Shown here: positions 1 through 9,442 of the stretch, one piece after another | Layout of the letters: the number at the start of each line of letters is the position of its first letter | Numbering within the stretch: position 1 is the stretch's first letter | From: Labyrinthula sp. Ha | Taxonomy: Eukaryota; Sar; Bigyra; Labyrinthulida; Labyrinthulaceae | DNA: 64,000 bases | Assembly: GCA_015227615.1 (NCBI GenBank) | Contig: JAALGZ010000008.1 | Location: 1,426,001-1,490,000 of the forward strand | Direction: 5' to 3' | Position numbers and translations under genes: made by a program | Notes under the pieces: model-generated | What the model was told of the DNA's origin: nothing | The model's input: only the letters and a program-made list of their open reading frames with translations | The model's database searches: none

Positions 1-141
1 CTATTTATAATTATTCTATAGGTCTTCAATTAACTAGCACAAGTAATCAAACTGTTGACAATAACTTAACTACTACATATTATTCACTGAGTTACTTAAG
101 TTGCCCAAGTAATCCAAAACGTTAACAATTAAATATACACA
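1..141 (-). repeat. 3' LTR of Gypsy-1 (cut by window start)
   Basis: Positions 1-141 match 9302-9442 base for base over most of their length, including the shared block around AACTGTTGACAATAACTTAA. Read on the minus strand the LTR starts TGTGTATATT directly after a polypurine tract (GAGAAGGGGG). About 14 bases of the LTR should lie beyond the window edge, so the left target duplication cannot be seen. Confidence 0.88.
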
Positions 142-155
142 TCCCCCTTCTCACC

Positions 156-2819
156 TTAAAAGAGGTGTACCTCTTTTCCATTAGTCGACATACCACAGCC
201 AAAAGCAACCCCACCCGATCGAGGATCGACTTCGAATCCTAGTTGAACCCAGTCTATTCGCAAGTTGCAGCACCTCGCGAAAAGCTCAACCTTAAGAGTG
301 TTCCTTCCAAATATTGACTCAAAATACTCATAGGCCTTCAAAGGTTTTACACCATTGTCTAAGCGATCAGCCCACAATAACTCTGTCTCTCTTAATTTAT
401 GAATCTTGTCAAGAACTTTCTCTTTCTTAGTCCTAGATACAAACACAAGTAACATTTCTGCTGAATGTTGGAAGTAATAACCCAAGGATGTACGCAAGAC
501 CCCTGACTTGGTACATTTGATCCAGTCAACTATATTAACTAAGTCGTACTGGTGTTCATCAAAGTGTTGTAAGGTTCTGCCTAGATTCCTTTCGATAACC
601 CAGATAGCAATGAATGCCGGCTTCATGCTTTCAAAAGGTATATCGAGGACTTCAGAATCTTTGCATTTAGGATATCGAGTTCGGATCCCTCTCACAGGAT
701 TAAAGGTTCCAGTGGCCCATGGTGGATCGACGAGGAGAAGATCTACCTCATCACCTGGCCATGAAGCAACGGTGTCTCCTTCATAAACATCAGCAAAATA
801 CCAAGTTCTCTCTCTAGGGAATATGCAGACCTTTACCGAAAAAGGCCACGACTCACCCGACAGGTCAAATATATGGCCATACAGTTTGGTCAAAGTGAAG
901 TTACCTATATTGTCTACTTGCATAAATATCCTTAAGTCAGAGCTAGTCTCTATACTCTCACTACTTATTTGAACGTTTTCTACAGTTTCAACCAAAGTTA
1001 CGGTTCTACGGTCATCCAAAATATATCCTTCAGGGTTACTTGCAAACGATAACCCCTCGAATACATACTTCGAGATTTCTAGCCATAAACCTTTTACTTC
1101 AGTCAATTCTTGCAAGCAGTCTCTCACCTTAGACACATCCTGTCTCGCTTTTGATTGCATTCTTTCTACTTGTCTGCAGAATGCTTTCCCTGCACCCTCT
1201 GGTATGACGAAGCTCATCAATGATTTCGCCGTCTCAAAAGAATCATACTTCCACGAACACAGAATATTCTCCACTGGAAAATTATATTCTTGCTTTCGAT
1301 CTTCCGAGGCTATATCAATTTTTCTACCATTAAATCCAGCCAAGCTCATGATTCCCATAGTTCTCTGAATATATGAGTACATCATTGCTTTCGATTTATG
1401 CGGTATGAACTTTGTAAACGACTCAAAGTCGCCCATACCAAAGCATTTTACGAGGCATCCCATAACAAATTTGTCCAATTCAGACCAATTTTTCACGTAG
1501 AAATGAACAGTCTCTCGTTCCTCCCACCAGTTACCTTCAACTAGAAGGTGTGATCTTAGGTTAGGTCTCATTTTGCCGACCCACCTAACATTGATATCGC
1601 CTAGGATATGTCTCTCGATCCAGGCCATAGCCCTCTTCGAGTTCCTCTTATCCCTTATGGACTTCCTGTGATTCTCTAAGTATTTAATGACAAGTGATTT
1701 GACATCTCTGTACATAGATCTGAGAGGTTCCCAAGTATCATCTCGAGATTCGAATCCTCTCCAGCGGACATGTAACCACCATTCTCCACTAGAGTATCGC
1801 AATCCATGGAACCTCTCCACTTCAAGCTCACCCCAATTATTGATAAAGATTTTTCTCAATGCGTCATCCGGCACGTACCCTGAGGGCTCGTAAAAATACA
1901 ACCTTGAAGCATGAACCGTTAAGGTCATACCGTTCAAGAGTCGCACCCGGTACACATTATTGCTAAGTACCTCTTGTACTAGCACAGGGCCAGACCACTC
2001 AAGCTTAATCTTGTTGGTCTCCCTTGGTGTCTTAGCAGTGCTAATGAGACACCATTCTCCTACTTGGTATTGGAGTAAAGCCCTATCAAAACGCTTTCTC
2101 CTCTTATTCCAGTAGGCATTTCTTTTAGATTTCATCAGAGACACATAGTCAGCAACCCGACCATGATACTCATCGAGTTGATCTCGAAATTTCTTCGACA
2201 ACTTAAACAAGATGTCCCCTTCAGTATCTATTACTTTCACTTCCCCACCTACCTTTCTCGAGATCAACCTCGGAAAAGCAGCAGCCTCAATATAATCCTT
2301 CTCAGGATTTATGAACAGGAAAAGTTGGTTCGCACAAGGCGCCTTACTTTCCCCTGGAAGCTTTCTAGACATGATGGGTAGATCGTTCATTGCCGCCTGT
2401 ATAGTGCCCAGTACTAAAGGCCATTCATCCCATTGATATCTTCTCTCCGATACAAGGGCCTTCAAAAAGTCAAGTACTTTTTTGTGTACCACCTCAGTTT
2501 CACCGTTCGTCCAACTCGTGTAACTCACCGCGAAGTTGTGGGTGAAACCAAGAGCTTTGCTCAATTTTTCCAACACTTGGTTAGCGAAGTGAGATCCTCG
2601 ATCTGTCACAAGGGTGAAGTTCGATTCTAACTTCCAATTACTGTTGAAATCTTCTAAGGCAGATACCACTGTCTCGGCGTCAGCCTTAGGTGCGTATTTT
2701 AAATAGGTGAACCTCGAGAAAGCATCTGTCAATACGAGTATGTACCCCTTCGGATTAACATACAAGTAGTCGGACACTAGCACTTCTCTTGGTGCCCTAG
2801 CCTCAGTGACTATGCTCAA
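156..2819 (-). CDS. Gypsy-1 integrase core - chromodomain - SANT/Myb-like - MT-A70 adenine methyltransferase
   Basis: Long 3'-terminal frame of Gypsy-1. Residues about 10-150 are the integrase catalytic core, with the DDE triad apparent as D17, D73 (VTDRGSHF) and E109 (NGETEVVHK). Residues about 331-385 form a chromodomain (WWLHVRWRGFESRDDTWEP), the module that in chromoviruses steers integration to modified histones. Residues about 444-490 resemble a SANT/Myb helix triplet (W..LDKF...CFGMGDFESF...IP.K....Y.YIQR). Residues about 690-870 are an MT-A70 type N6-adenine methyltransferase: catalytic DPPW at 698-701 (bases 717-728), then an IW strand, WIKCTKSG, HSAEMLLVFVS, and the distal VELFARCCNLRIDWVQLG block equivalent to the ELFGR...W..LG of METTL3-like proteins. 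Domain order and motifs are seen directly; methylation of DNA rather than RNA is not decided by the sequence. A Gypsy pol normally ends shortly after integrase or chromodomain, so about 500 residues are extra. Confidence 0.9.
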   Translation of the reverse strand: MSIVTEARAPREVLVSDYLYVNPKGYILVLTDAFSRFTYLKYAPKADAETVVSALEDFNSNWKLESNFTLVTDRGSHFANQVLEKLSKALGFTHNFAVSYTSWTNGETEVVHKKVLDFLKALVSERRYQWDEWPLVLGTIQAAMNDLPIMSRKLPGESKAPCANQLFLFINPEKDYIEAAAFPRLISRKVGGEVKVIDTEGDILFKLSKKFRDQLDEYHGRVADYVSLMKSKRNAYWNKRRKRFDRALLQYQVGEWCLISTAKTPRETNKIKLEWSGPVLVQEVLSNNVYRVRLLNGMTLTVHASRLYFYEPSGYVPDDALRKIFINNWGELEVERFHGLRYSSGEWWLHVRWRGFESRDDTWEPLRSMYRDVKSLVIKYLENHRKSIRDKRNSKRAMAWIERHILGDINVRWVGKMRPNLRSHLLVEGNWWEERETVHFYVKNWSELDKFVMGCLVKCFGMGDFESFTKFIPHKSKAMMYSYIQRTMGIMSLAGFNGRKIDIASEDRKQEYNFPVENILCSWKYDSFETAKSLMSFVIPEGAGKAFCRQVERMQSKARQDVSKVRDCLQELTEVKGLWLEISKYVFEGLSFASNPEGYILDDRRTVTLVETVENVQISSESIETSSDLRIFMQVDNIGNFTLTKLYGHIFDLSGESWPFSVKVCIFPRERTWYFADVYEGDTVASWPGDEVDLLLVDPPWATGTFNPVRGIRTRYPKCKDSEVLDIPFESMKPAFIAIWVIERNLGRTLQHFDEHQYDLVNIVDWIKCTKSGVLRTSLGYYFQHSAEMLLVFVSRTKKEKVLDKIHKLRETELLWADRLDNGVKPLKAYEYFESIFGRNTLKVELFARCCNLRIDWVQLGFEVDPRSGGVAFGCGMSTNGKEVHLF

Positions 2820-5800
2820 CCGGGCTTCAATAACGAAGGTCCCTTTCTACAGTGAGCGCAATTTACTTTGAGATCTTGAAAGATGCTCCGTAAAGTTGCC
2901 CCTTCACCATATGTCTTAGGGATGACCCATGCATATTTTGAAGCTTCCGCTACACAGGCACTTACCGGTCCATGATGACCCGCAAGGTGAATGTGAACCA
3001 TCTGCCTCTCAAAGAGAGTTTCAGGTATCACTACCTTGTCTCCGGCCCTTGCCAGCCTGATGCCATCGCCAAGCCCTTCAGCCTTCTGACCATCAAGCAG
3101 ATCGGCCTCAGAGATACGCTTCCACGAACCTTCATAATAAGAGTTGAACGCTGAGACTCGATCCTTGTCAAAGGCTCTCATCTGTTCATACGTTCTTTTC
3201 TCCCTTTGCTTATTCGGGTTCAGTCTGACAGCATTCACTGTGACCCTGAGTATTTCGTCATCTTCGGTTGCAGTACCAAGATCCTCGATCGTTGGACCCG
3301 AAGACTCCTCGTACTCAGTTTGTTCTGTCACCCAATCAAGGATTTCGTCAAAGGTCACTGCTGACTCATCGACATTCTTAAGAAGGAACTCTTCCTGAAC
3401 CTTTTCCTTAGATTTTCTGGTAAATGCCAGGCCCCCGTCTTGACGAGTCTTGTACTTGACATCATCATCGAGATACCAAGTATCGAAGCTATCTTGGTCA
3501 AGGATTGACTTAACCTCAATATCATCGGGTACCTCAGGAACCATCTCCCTTAGCTGTTCAAGCTCTTGGCCGGTAGGCGATACGAACATCTTTCTGTAGA
3601 AATTCCGCTCCCCTGTGTCCAAAGACTCCGGAGGAGGATCCCTAACCAAAGCCCTGGCAGCCTTAATTTCTTGGTCTTTCTTTTCGACCCGGGCTGCCCA
3701 CCTTGACAACATATCGGCAAAGATGTTACTTTCACCATCCACATGGTAAAGTTCAACCTGAGCCTGCTGCAAAGTCAGCACCCACCTTTGTAACCTATTA
3801 AGGTGTCCATGGTTAATCCTGGATTCACCCTTAATTATGGCTCTGAGGTTCATATGATCCGTGTACACCTGTATCGGCGTTGGATGATATGGTAGTAAAT
3901 ACGAAAGACGGCTAAACGTCTTTACAATCGGGTAAAGTTCCTTATGAACGATACCCCATCTCTGTTGATCTTCGGCAAACTTGCCAGAGAAAAACATCAT
4001 AGGAAACATTGTCTTCTTCAACAATGACTTACTCCTCTCCGATGACCCAGCTTGAAATACTATCGCACTATGGTATTCCTTGCTGGCATCTGTCACCAGT
4101 AACAGATCCTGGTCACGATCATAAGTCTGCAGCTTCTGTTTTGCAGCTATAGACAAGATCCTTTTGAACTCCTCGAAGTCGTCAGACAACTCGTCCGACC
4201 ACTCGATACGTTCATTCTTACGTTTCAGGTCAGACTTTTTCCCCTTCATTTGTGGGTACTTAGCCATAACCTTACCCCTAAGCTCCCCGAGCTTCGGTAT
4301 GGCTAGTGACAGCCACTGTGCAAGGTGAAGTATCGCCGCGAGTTGATACACAAACTCCGGCCTCGGAACTTCGAGTATTTTCTCATAATACTCCTTGTTA
4401 AAGTTCCATTTTCCCCCTTCTACCTCTCTTCCGCAATAACTAATTTTGGTCGAGAATATGGTAGATTTCTGAGGACTGATCCTTACTTTAACCTTTCTAA
4501 GGTTTTCAAAAAGTCCTTTCAGTACTTTGATAAAGTTATCAAAGGTATCTGCGTAAATCAGGCTATCATCTATCCATTGGATGATGCCATGGCCATGTCT
4601 ACCCTCGACTTCTCTACCCACCACATGCTTCACCATCTGCTGGTGAAAGAACACGGGGGTCGAGTGGTACCCCATGGGTGCGAAGTTCAACTGATAGGTC
4701 CCATGTTCGGACACTATATTGAAATACTTCTTCGCTTCTTCGGTGATGCCGAGCTGGTCAAACCCAGACACCACATCGAACGAAGCATAAAACTTGCTTT
4801 GAGCGAGATTTTCGAAACTCTTTTCCAAAAAGGGTAGCTGATTAACGTCGCGACGCAAAACCTTGTTCACGTCGACTAAATCAACTACCATCCTAAGTTT
4901 GTTTCCTTTCTTAGGAACGGCAAATACTACGGAACCGAATTCCGCAGCCGGCACTAGTTTCAAGAGCTTCCTTTTCTCCATACTCATAATTTTTTCCTTT
5001 ATGAATCTGCTCTTTTCAGCAGATGTCGGCCTAGCTCTGGGGTACTTGAACTCATAATTCTCCAACGGGAACACGGGCATAGGCTCCAGCTTACTTATGC
5101 GGGTCTGTGAATGGTCCGTTGCGAACACATCCCAGTACTCCAAGCATAAAGCTTTTAGCTTCTTCTTCATCTCCATCGAGGCATCCGTTGCCTTGGAGAT
5201 CATAGATGATATAGCCTCCCCTATCTCTATTTCTTCAGAGACTGGGTCAACTTCTTCATCCACGTCGGGCAATAATATATCACCCAAGTCATCATCGGCG
5301 ATGTCTTCTACATGCCTTTTCAATCGGATGACTTTTCCAAAGTCGATACCGGAGGTATCACCAGTGTTTATTCTCTCAACAAAGTCAACACTAGTCGCGG
5401 TGTTGCGTACCCACAACATCCCGGGGACTACCACCTTCGTCAATCCCATCCTTTGGGCCTCCACTGCCTGCCTGACCTCAGCAAGGTAGTGTGCGAAGGA
5501 GTCCCCTACCACCACATGTTCGTGGTAGGACGATAGCCACTTTCTATCACCTGCTAAGGCGTCCCTTTGCAGGTTGTTGACAAGACTATGTTGTTCGTCA
5601 GTGATCAGCTGACTCATCACAACCATCGTCTTTTGCTCTTTACGAAGAGGTTTTCCATCCTTCCGAACCTTGATCTTGGGAAATACGTTGACACTTCCGC
5701 CCTGCAGAAGCGAAAGCATCTGTATCACCCGGTCAAGTTCCTCAGGTAGACCACCCTTCACCAGCAGAACATTCTTATGTTTCTGCCTAACGACCTTACC

Positions 5801-6064
5801 CTGGTCAATATTTTTACCAAAAAGGTAGTATCTTCGGATCCTTAAGGATGATCCCCTCCTGCCCCAACGTAAAACGCGGATGTACTCCAATAGCTCGTAT
5901 TGGCGAAAACTCATATATTGAAATACACTGTTAACTTTAATTACATCCACTATTAACATGACTACGTTGGGCCAAACTAAGGACTCTAGTTTTCTACTTA
6001 ACCAATTTACATTATTTATATACTTATAACATAGAAAACTAGATCCCGAATTTACTTGGCCCAT
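2816..6064 (-). CDS. Gypsy-1 pol: reverse transcriptase, RNase H and integrase zinc-binding region
   Basis: About 1,080 residues. The N-terminal third is weakly conserved linker; the central part is a Ty3/Gypsy reverse transcriptase with a FDVVSGFDQL palm motif, the NFAPMGYHSTPVFFHQQM segment and the active-site box QWIDDSLIYAD (an x-I-D-D form of the usual Y-x-D-D). RNase H follows, with LLLVTDASKEYHSAI, the E of WGIVHKELYPIV, QVYTDHMNL and the LYHVDGESNIFADMLSRW block. The C-terminal end carries the HHCC zinc-binding module that precedes an integrase core (HIHLAGHHG ... CAHC). These are the replication enzymes that copy the element RNA to DNA. It lies between the gag-protease frame and the integrase/methyltransferase frame on the same strand. 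Confidence 0.93.
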   Translation of the reverse strand: MGQVNSGSSFLCYKYINNVNWLSRKLESLVWPNVVMLIVDVIKVNSVFQYMSFRQYELLEYIRVLRWGRRGSSLRIRRYYLFGKNIDQGKVVRQKHKNVLLVKGGLPEELDRVIQMLSLLQGGSVNVFPKIKVRKDGKPLRKEQKTMVVMSQLITDEQHSLVNNLQRDALAGDRKWLSSYHEHVVVGDSFAHYLAEVRQAVEAQRMGLTKVVVPGMLWVRNTATSVDFVERINTGDTSGIDFGKVIRLKRHVEDIADDDLGDILLPDVDEEVDPVSEEIEIGEAISSMISKATDASMEMKKKLKALCLEYWDVFATDHSQTRISKLEPMPVFPLENYEFKYPRARPTSAEKSRFIKEKIMSMEKRKLLKLVPAAEFGSVVFAVPKKGNKLRMVVDLVDVNKVLRRDVNQLPFLEKSFENLAQSKFYASFDVVSGFDQLGITEEAKKYFNIVSEHGTYQLNFAPMGYHSTPVFFHQQMVKHVVGREVEGRHGHGIIQWIDDSLIYADTFDNFIKVLKGLFENLRKVKVRISPQKSTIFSTKISYCGREVEGGKWNFNKEYYEKILEVPRPEFVYQLAAILHLAQWLSLAIPKLGELRGKVMAKYPQMKGKKSDLKRKNERIEWSDELSDDFEEFKRILSIAAKQKLQTYDRDQDLLLVTDASKEYHSAIVFQAGSSERSKSLLKKTMFPMMFFSGKFAEDQQRWGIVHKELYPIVKTFSRLSYLLPYHPTPIQVYTDHMNLRAIIKGESRINHGHLNRLQRWVLTLQQAQVELYHVDGESNIFADMLSRWAARVEKKDQEIKAARALVRDPPPESLDTGERNFYRKMFVSPTGQELEQLREMVPEVPDDIEVKSILDQDSFDTWYLDDDVKYKTRQDGGLAFTRKSKEKVQEEFLLKNVDESAVTFDEILDWVTEQTEYEESSGPTIEDLGTATEDDEILRVTVNAVRLNPNKQREKRTYEQMRAFDKDRVSAFNSYYEGSWKRISEADLLDGQKAEGLGDGIRLARAGDKVVIPETLFERQMVHIHLAGHHGPVSACVAEASKYAWVIPKTYGEGATLRSIFQDLKVNCAHCRKGPSLLKPG

Positions 6065-6091
6065 CAGGTGGTTAGCCTGGCTGCCGACCTC

Positions 6092-7858
6092 CTAGAGGTC
6101 CATATTTTGCTCGGGTAACAAGTGCATCATTCTTAGTGCAGGTTTACCGATTAGGAAATAATCCCAATCCCCCGCCACTAATAAGACATGTTGCCCGTGC
6201 ACTTTCCGCCTCAGTTTACCATTTTTAAAGACGTTGAGGTCTACACGTCCAACCTTCACCACAGGACTAATTGTCCCGTTGGCAGAGGTTACCTGCCCTT
6301 CAGCATCTTTCACATCTCTGCAAAAACTTCCGTGTTTGCCATAAGATGCTACTACGGCATCCGCCCCTGAGTCCATCATCGCGTCTTTGATTTCCTTGTA
6401 CTCATGGTTGAATACCTGCATGCCTTTGCAGGGCTTAGGATTCACTGACTTAGCAATGAAAGTCCTTACCATAGGCGGTCTTTTAGTGGTGATGTATTGC
6501 ACATCACTCGAGTCGTCACTAAGGACTTCCCGTTTCGCCTTGGTTTTCTGTTTCAGAAGACTTGTTCTCTTGCGAGGTGTATTAGCTGGATTAGGACAGT
6601 TTCGGGAATAATGGACATATTCTTTGCAACGATAACACTGAATAGTTGCCATATAGTTGGTATTCCCCTGGCCCTGCATCAGCTGCCTCTGCATGGCAAG
6701 TGCTTTTCTTTTTCTGCGCTTTTGCGATTTAGTTTCCATGGGTTCGCTTCCCACAGCCAACGCGTTCGCACTTGTTGGCAAGTAATCAGGCCCATATTGT
6801 GCCTTCTCGCCCCTATCAATCGCCGCCTGTCGCTGAGCTTCAAGGGCTTTCTGGAGAGCATGTAGCGTAGATAGAGGGTTCACATTAGCTGAAATCTTAT
6901 TAGCTATGATCTCCCTTGTCATCTGCATCTCCCTAGGGCATTTCTTTACGATCATTTCAAAGAGGTTAGCCTTTTCGTGGTTATCAATACGCATCACGTA
7001 TTGCTCTTTAATGACCTTTCGAATGCTCTGGAAAAACTTTGTGAAGTTCTGTAACGAAGTGCCACTGTTAGGCCACTTCAACTTCTCCAGAGCACTCATC
7101 GGTATATCCGTAGTTTCAGCAAGTAGCCTATCTCTACGCTCCCTTAATACCATTAGGATTTGAGTAAACTCCCCAGTTGGACACAGGTCATCCAACAGGT
7201 TCCTATCAACGTATAATTCGGGCTTGAACATAGGATCCATCTTTTCAGCCGCTTCTGAAACATGAAGGAACTGGTTGATGGTCTCTATAGACATTGTCTC
7301 AGCCGTCAACAGTTGAGGTTTAGGATATCTTGGCCTATTGTTAGACGTATTGCCTGAAGAGCTTGAAGACAATTTCATAACTAATGTCCTCAAGGTTTTA
7401 TTCTCCGCAAACAACACATCCGTCGTTCTAGCCAAGTCCTTAAACTTCTCATTCAACTTGTACATGGAGTTACTCATTATCGCCATGAACTCCGCACTAT
7501 CCTGCGAATTAACATAATTCATTTTGATAATAGGATAGGCTCTATCCATTGCGTCACTCATAACCGGCCAATTGTCGAAGATGGACATATCCATTCCATC
7601 AAGTATGCCCCGATGTTGTGGGTCATCTGTAGACAAGCAGACCTTAGGAACCGGATCCAATGTATAAGGTTCCCTTCCACCTGTTTTCTGCTTCAAGAGA
7701 GCATGTCTAGCCAGCCTTTCATTCTGAGAAGCTCTAGCATTTATGGCGACTTCGGCGGCGTATTCTATCGCTTGCTGCTCAGGATTGAGCGACAACCAAT
7801 TTTCCGTCATACCCTCGAAGTGCCTTCTCTCACGAATACTGAGAGGCTGTCTTTCCAT
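6092..7858 (-). CDS. Gypsy-1 gag with CCHC zinc knuckle and aspartic protease
   Basis: 588 residues beginning at an ATG (7858). The body is helical and charged as in retrotransposon Gag proteins. Around residues 400-415 a C-x2-C-x4-H-x4-C knuckle (CYRCKEYVHYSRNC) marks the nucleocapsid part. A retropepsin-like aspartic protease follows, with the DSGADAVV active-site loop and a YFLIGKPALR strand resembling the second conserved protease motif. Gag plus protease in one frame, upstream of reverse transcriptase, is normal for Ty3/Gypsy elements. Confidence 0.85.
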   Translation of the reverse strand: MERQPLSIRERRHFEGMTENWLSLNPEQQAIEYAAEVAINARASQNERLARHALLKQKTGGREPYTLDPVPKVCLSTDDPQHRGILDGMDMSIFDNWPVMSDAMDRAYPIIKMNYVNSQDSAEFMAIMSNSMYKLNEKFKDLARTTDVLFAENKTLRTLVMKLSSSSSGNTSNNRPRYPKPQLLTAETMSIETINQFLHVSEAAEKMDPMFKPELYVDRNLLDDLCPTGEFTQILMVLRERRDRLLAETTDIPMSALEKLKWPNSGTSLQNFTKFFQSIRKVIKEQYVMRIDNHEKANLFEMIVKKCPREMQMTREIIANKISANVNPLSTLHALQKALEAQRQAAIDRGEKAQYGPDYLPTSANALAVGSEPMETKSQKRRKRKALAMQRQLMQGQGNTNYMATIQCYRCKEYVHYSRNCPNPANTPRKRTSLLKQKTKAKREVLSDDSSDVQYITTKRPPMVRTFIAKSVNPKPCKGMQVFNHEYKEIKDAMMDSGADAVVASYGKHGSFCRDVKDAEGQVTSANGTISPVVKVGRVDLNVFKNGKLRRKVHGQHVLLVAGDWDYFLIGKPALRMMHLLPEQNMDL

Positions 7859-7915
7859 GCTTCTATGATTCGTACTGATATTCGCACGGTCAATTGCGTT
7901 GACAACAGCGTCATA

Positions 7916-8674
7916 CTATCTATCAGAACCATTATCCCTGGCCAGGGTGGTCAGGTTCATTGAGGCTCGTGCGCTTCGGCGTGATGCGCCTCTACCTGTA
8001 CGTATTCCTTCATTCACTTCCGGAATACGATTCCCATCCCTGTCAGAACCGATGGAACCTTCAACCTCCGGGTCATCGAAATCTCCGATCTCTAAAGATC
8101 TAACAGATTCAGTCTCCATTGGTTGATACGCTTCAGCATCCCTCTCTCCATACCCAACGTTAGTCTCGACCTGAGTTTCCGCCACAAGGGCTTGCGTGTC
8201 CGGAGGATTCATCAATTGGGCAGAAGGTGCATTCATAGAATAAGGAGGGGTAGAAGTGACAGATACCGGCACTTGGGAGGATCCCAGAGGTGCTCCAGCA
8301 TCACGTCCCCTTGCTGCAGTAGCCCCAGAGACGTTACTCTGAGTTGAAGCTTCAACCCGCTCAACAGGTCTAGAACTTCTGCCACCAGTTGCAGGAACAG
8401 TGCTTGCCGCGGGGCGGGCAGGAATGGCCGCTGACGGAGCATCACTACTCGTCACCCCAGACACACCATGACGAGTCACAGTGGTATTGCCCCCAGCTCT
8501 AGCTTGTGAGCCGACAGGCAGCGGAATAGCCTGTACTTCTTGTACCGCTGATCCAGTATTCTCAGCCGCTGGAACGGTTTCTATATTTGTTTCAGCTGTT
8601 TCCGCAGCTCTTGCTCCAATAGGAGCGCTATGCGTTGACACAGATGTCGCTTGAGTAGCTTGATACGTACTCAC
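7916..8674 (-). CDS. Gypsy-1 front part of gag, low complexity
   Basis: About 250 residues rich in Ala, Ser, Thr, Pro and Glu, with no recognisable domain, ending with a short basic stretch (GRGASRRSARAS). Position between the 5' LTR and the CCHC-bearing gag, same strand, and the same GC-richer composition argue that it is the N-terminal region of gag or a leader product. I could not decide the true start codon. Function unknown. Confidence 0.5.
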   Translation of the reverse strand: MSTYQATQATSVSTHSAPIGARAAETAETNIETVPAAENTGSAVQEVQAIPLPVGSQARAGGNTTVTRHGVSGVTSSDAPSAAIPARPAASTVPATGGRSSRPVERVEASTQSNVSGATAARGRDAGAPLGSSQVPVSVTSTPPYSMNAPSAQLMNPPDTQALVAETQVETNVGYGERDAEAYQPMETESVRSLEIGDFDDPEVEGSIGSDRDGNRIPEVNEGIRTGRGASRRSARASMNLTTLARDNGSDR

Positions 8675-9287
8675 TGGAACCGAGCCCGTTCCTTGAGATG
8701 TGGAACTGGGTTCAGCTCCGGCAGTTATCCGAGATTGCGTTTGCGCACCCGATGCCGGATCAACGATCGTGACCTCACGGTCCGATACACCCGAGGCAAC
8801 CGGTTCCTGAGAACCGGAAACATTACCTCAAACGACCTCCCTTGCAGGAGTCTATGCGGCGGCAGCTTGCCTCGCCGATCTGCGAGGTGGCTTTGCTGCG
8901 CCCTTATCGCTTTTCTTCCCCCGCCATCTGAGGAATTGTTATAACAATTTGTGCACTCGGAAAACCCTCGAGCATTCAGACTTGCAAAAATAAGTTGCAA
9001 CAACGAGTACTAAAGCAACTGTGCTTTATCGTATCTAATGAACCCAAAAGATACAGACAGATCACTCTTAAAACTAAGGGATCTCTTAACTCAAACACTG
9101 TAAGAGCTCTATTCAAGCCACAAACTTCGATGCTGTGTTAAATATCAATCTAGTAAACACACAAGGCGTTGTTAACACTCAGGGGTTTACTTTCTTATCA
9201 AATACAAGTAAGATTGATAAACTTTCAAGTTTTATATTTCTATTGTTGTTATTAATTAACTTACGTCAGATCGCCCCAAAATATATC

Positions 9288-9442
9288 TGTGATATCTATT
9301 CTATCTATTAATTTCTTTATAGGTCTCTACTTAACTAGCACAAGTAACCAAACTGTTGACAATAACTTAAATGCTATATAATATTCACTGAGATACTTAA
9401 GTTGACCAAGTAATCCAAAACGTTAACAATTAAATATACACA
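9288..9442 (-). repeat. 5' LTR of Gypsy-1
   Basis: 155 bp bounded by TGTG...CACA on both strands (TGTGATATC at the inner edge, ATATACACA at the outer edge). The outer 141 bp align with the partial LTR at the window start. Flanking host sequence begins TAAGA; the matching left copy of the target duplication is outside the window. Confidence 0.82.

Larger units (their letters stand above)
1..9442 (-). mobile_element. Gypsy/chromodomain LTR retrotransposon 'Gypsy-1' carrying an MT-A70 methyltransferase
   Basis: Minus-strand Ty3/Gypsy element. In transcription order it shows a 5' LTR (9288-9442), a possible primer-binding site just inside it (around 9266-9280, beginning TGGGGCGATC), gag with a low-complexity front part, a CCHC knuckle and aspartic protease, reverse transcriptase/RNase H, an integrase zinc-binding region, integrase core, chromodomain, a SANT/Myb-like segment and an MT-A70 methyltransferase. 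A polypurine tract (142-155) precedes the 3' LTR, whose outer end lies outside the window. The two LTRs differ at about 14 substitutions plus one gap over 141 aligned bases (about 10%), suggesting an old insertion or LTR exchange between copies, yet the reading frames are long and open. It looks nearly whole, with at most a few breaks. By eye its base composition is clearly richer in G+C than the flanking host DNA. Confidence 0.93.

Noticed and set aside
4325-4837. Plus-strand frame of 170 codons inside the Gypsy-1 pol
   Set aside because: Antisense shadow of the reverse transcriptase coding region, with no similarity of its own.
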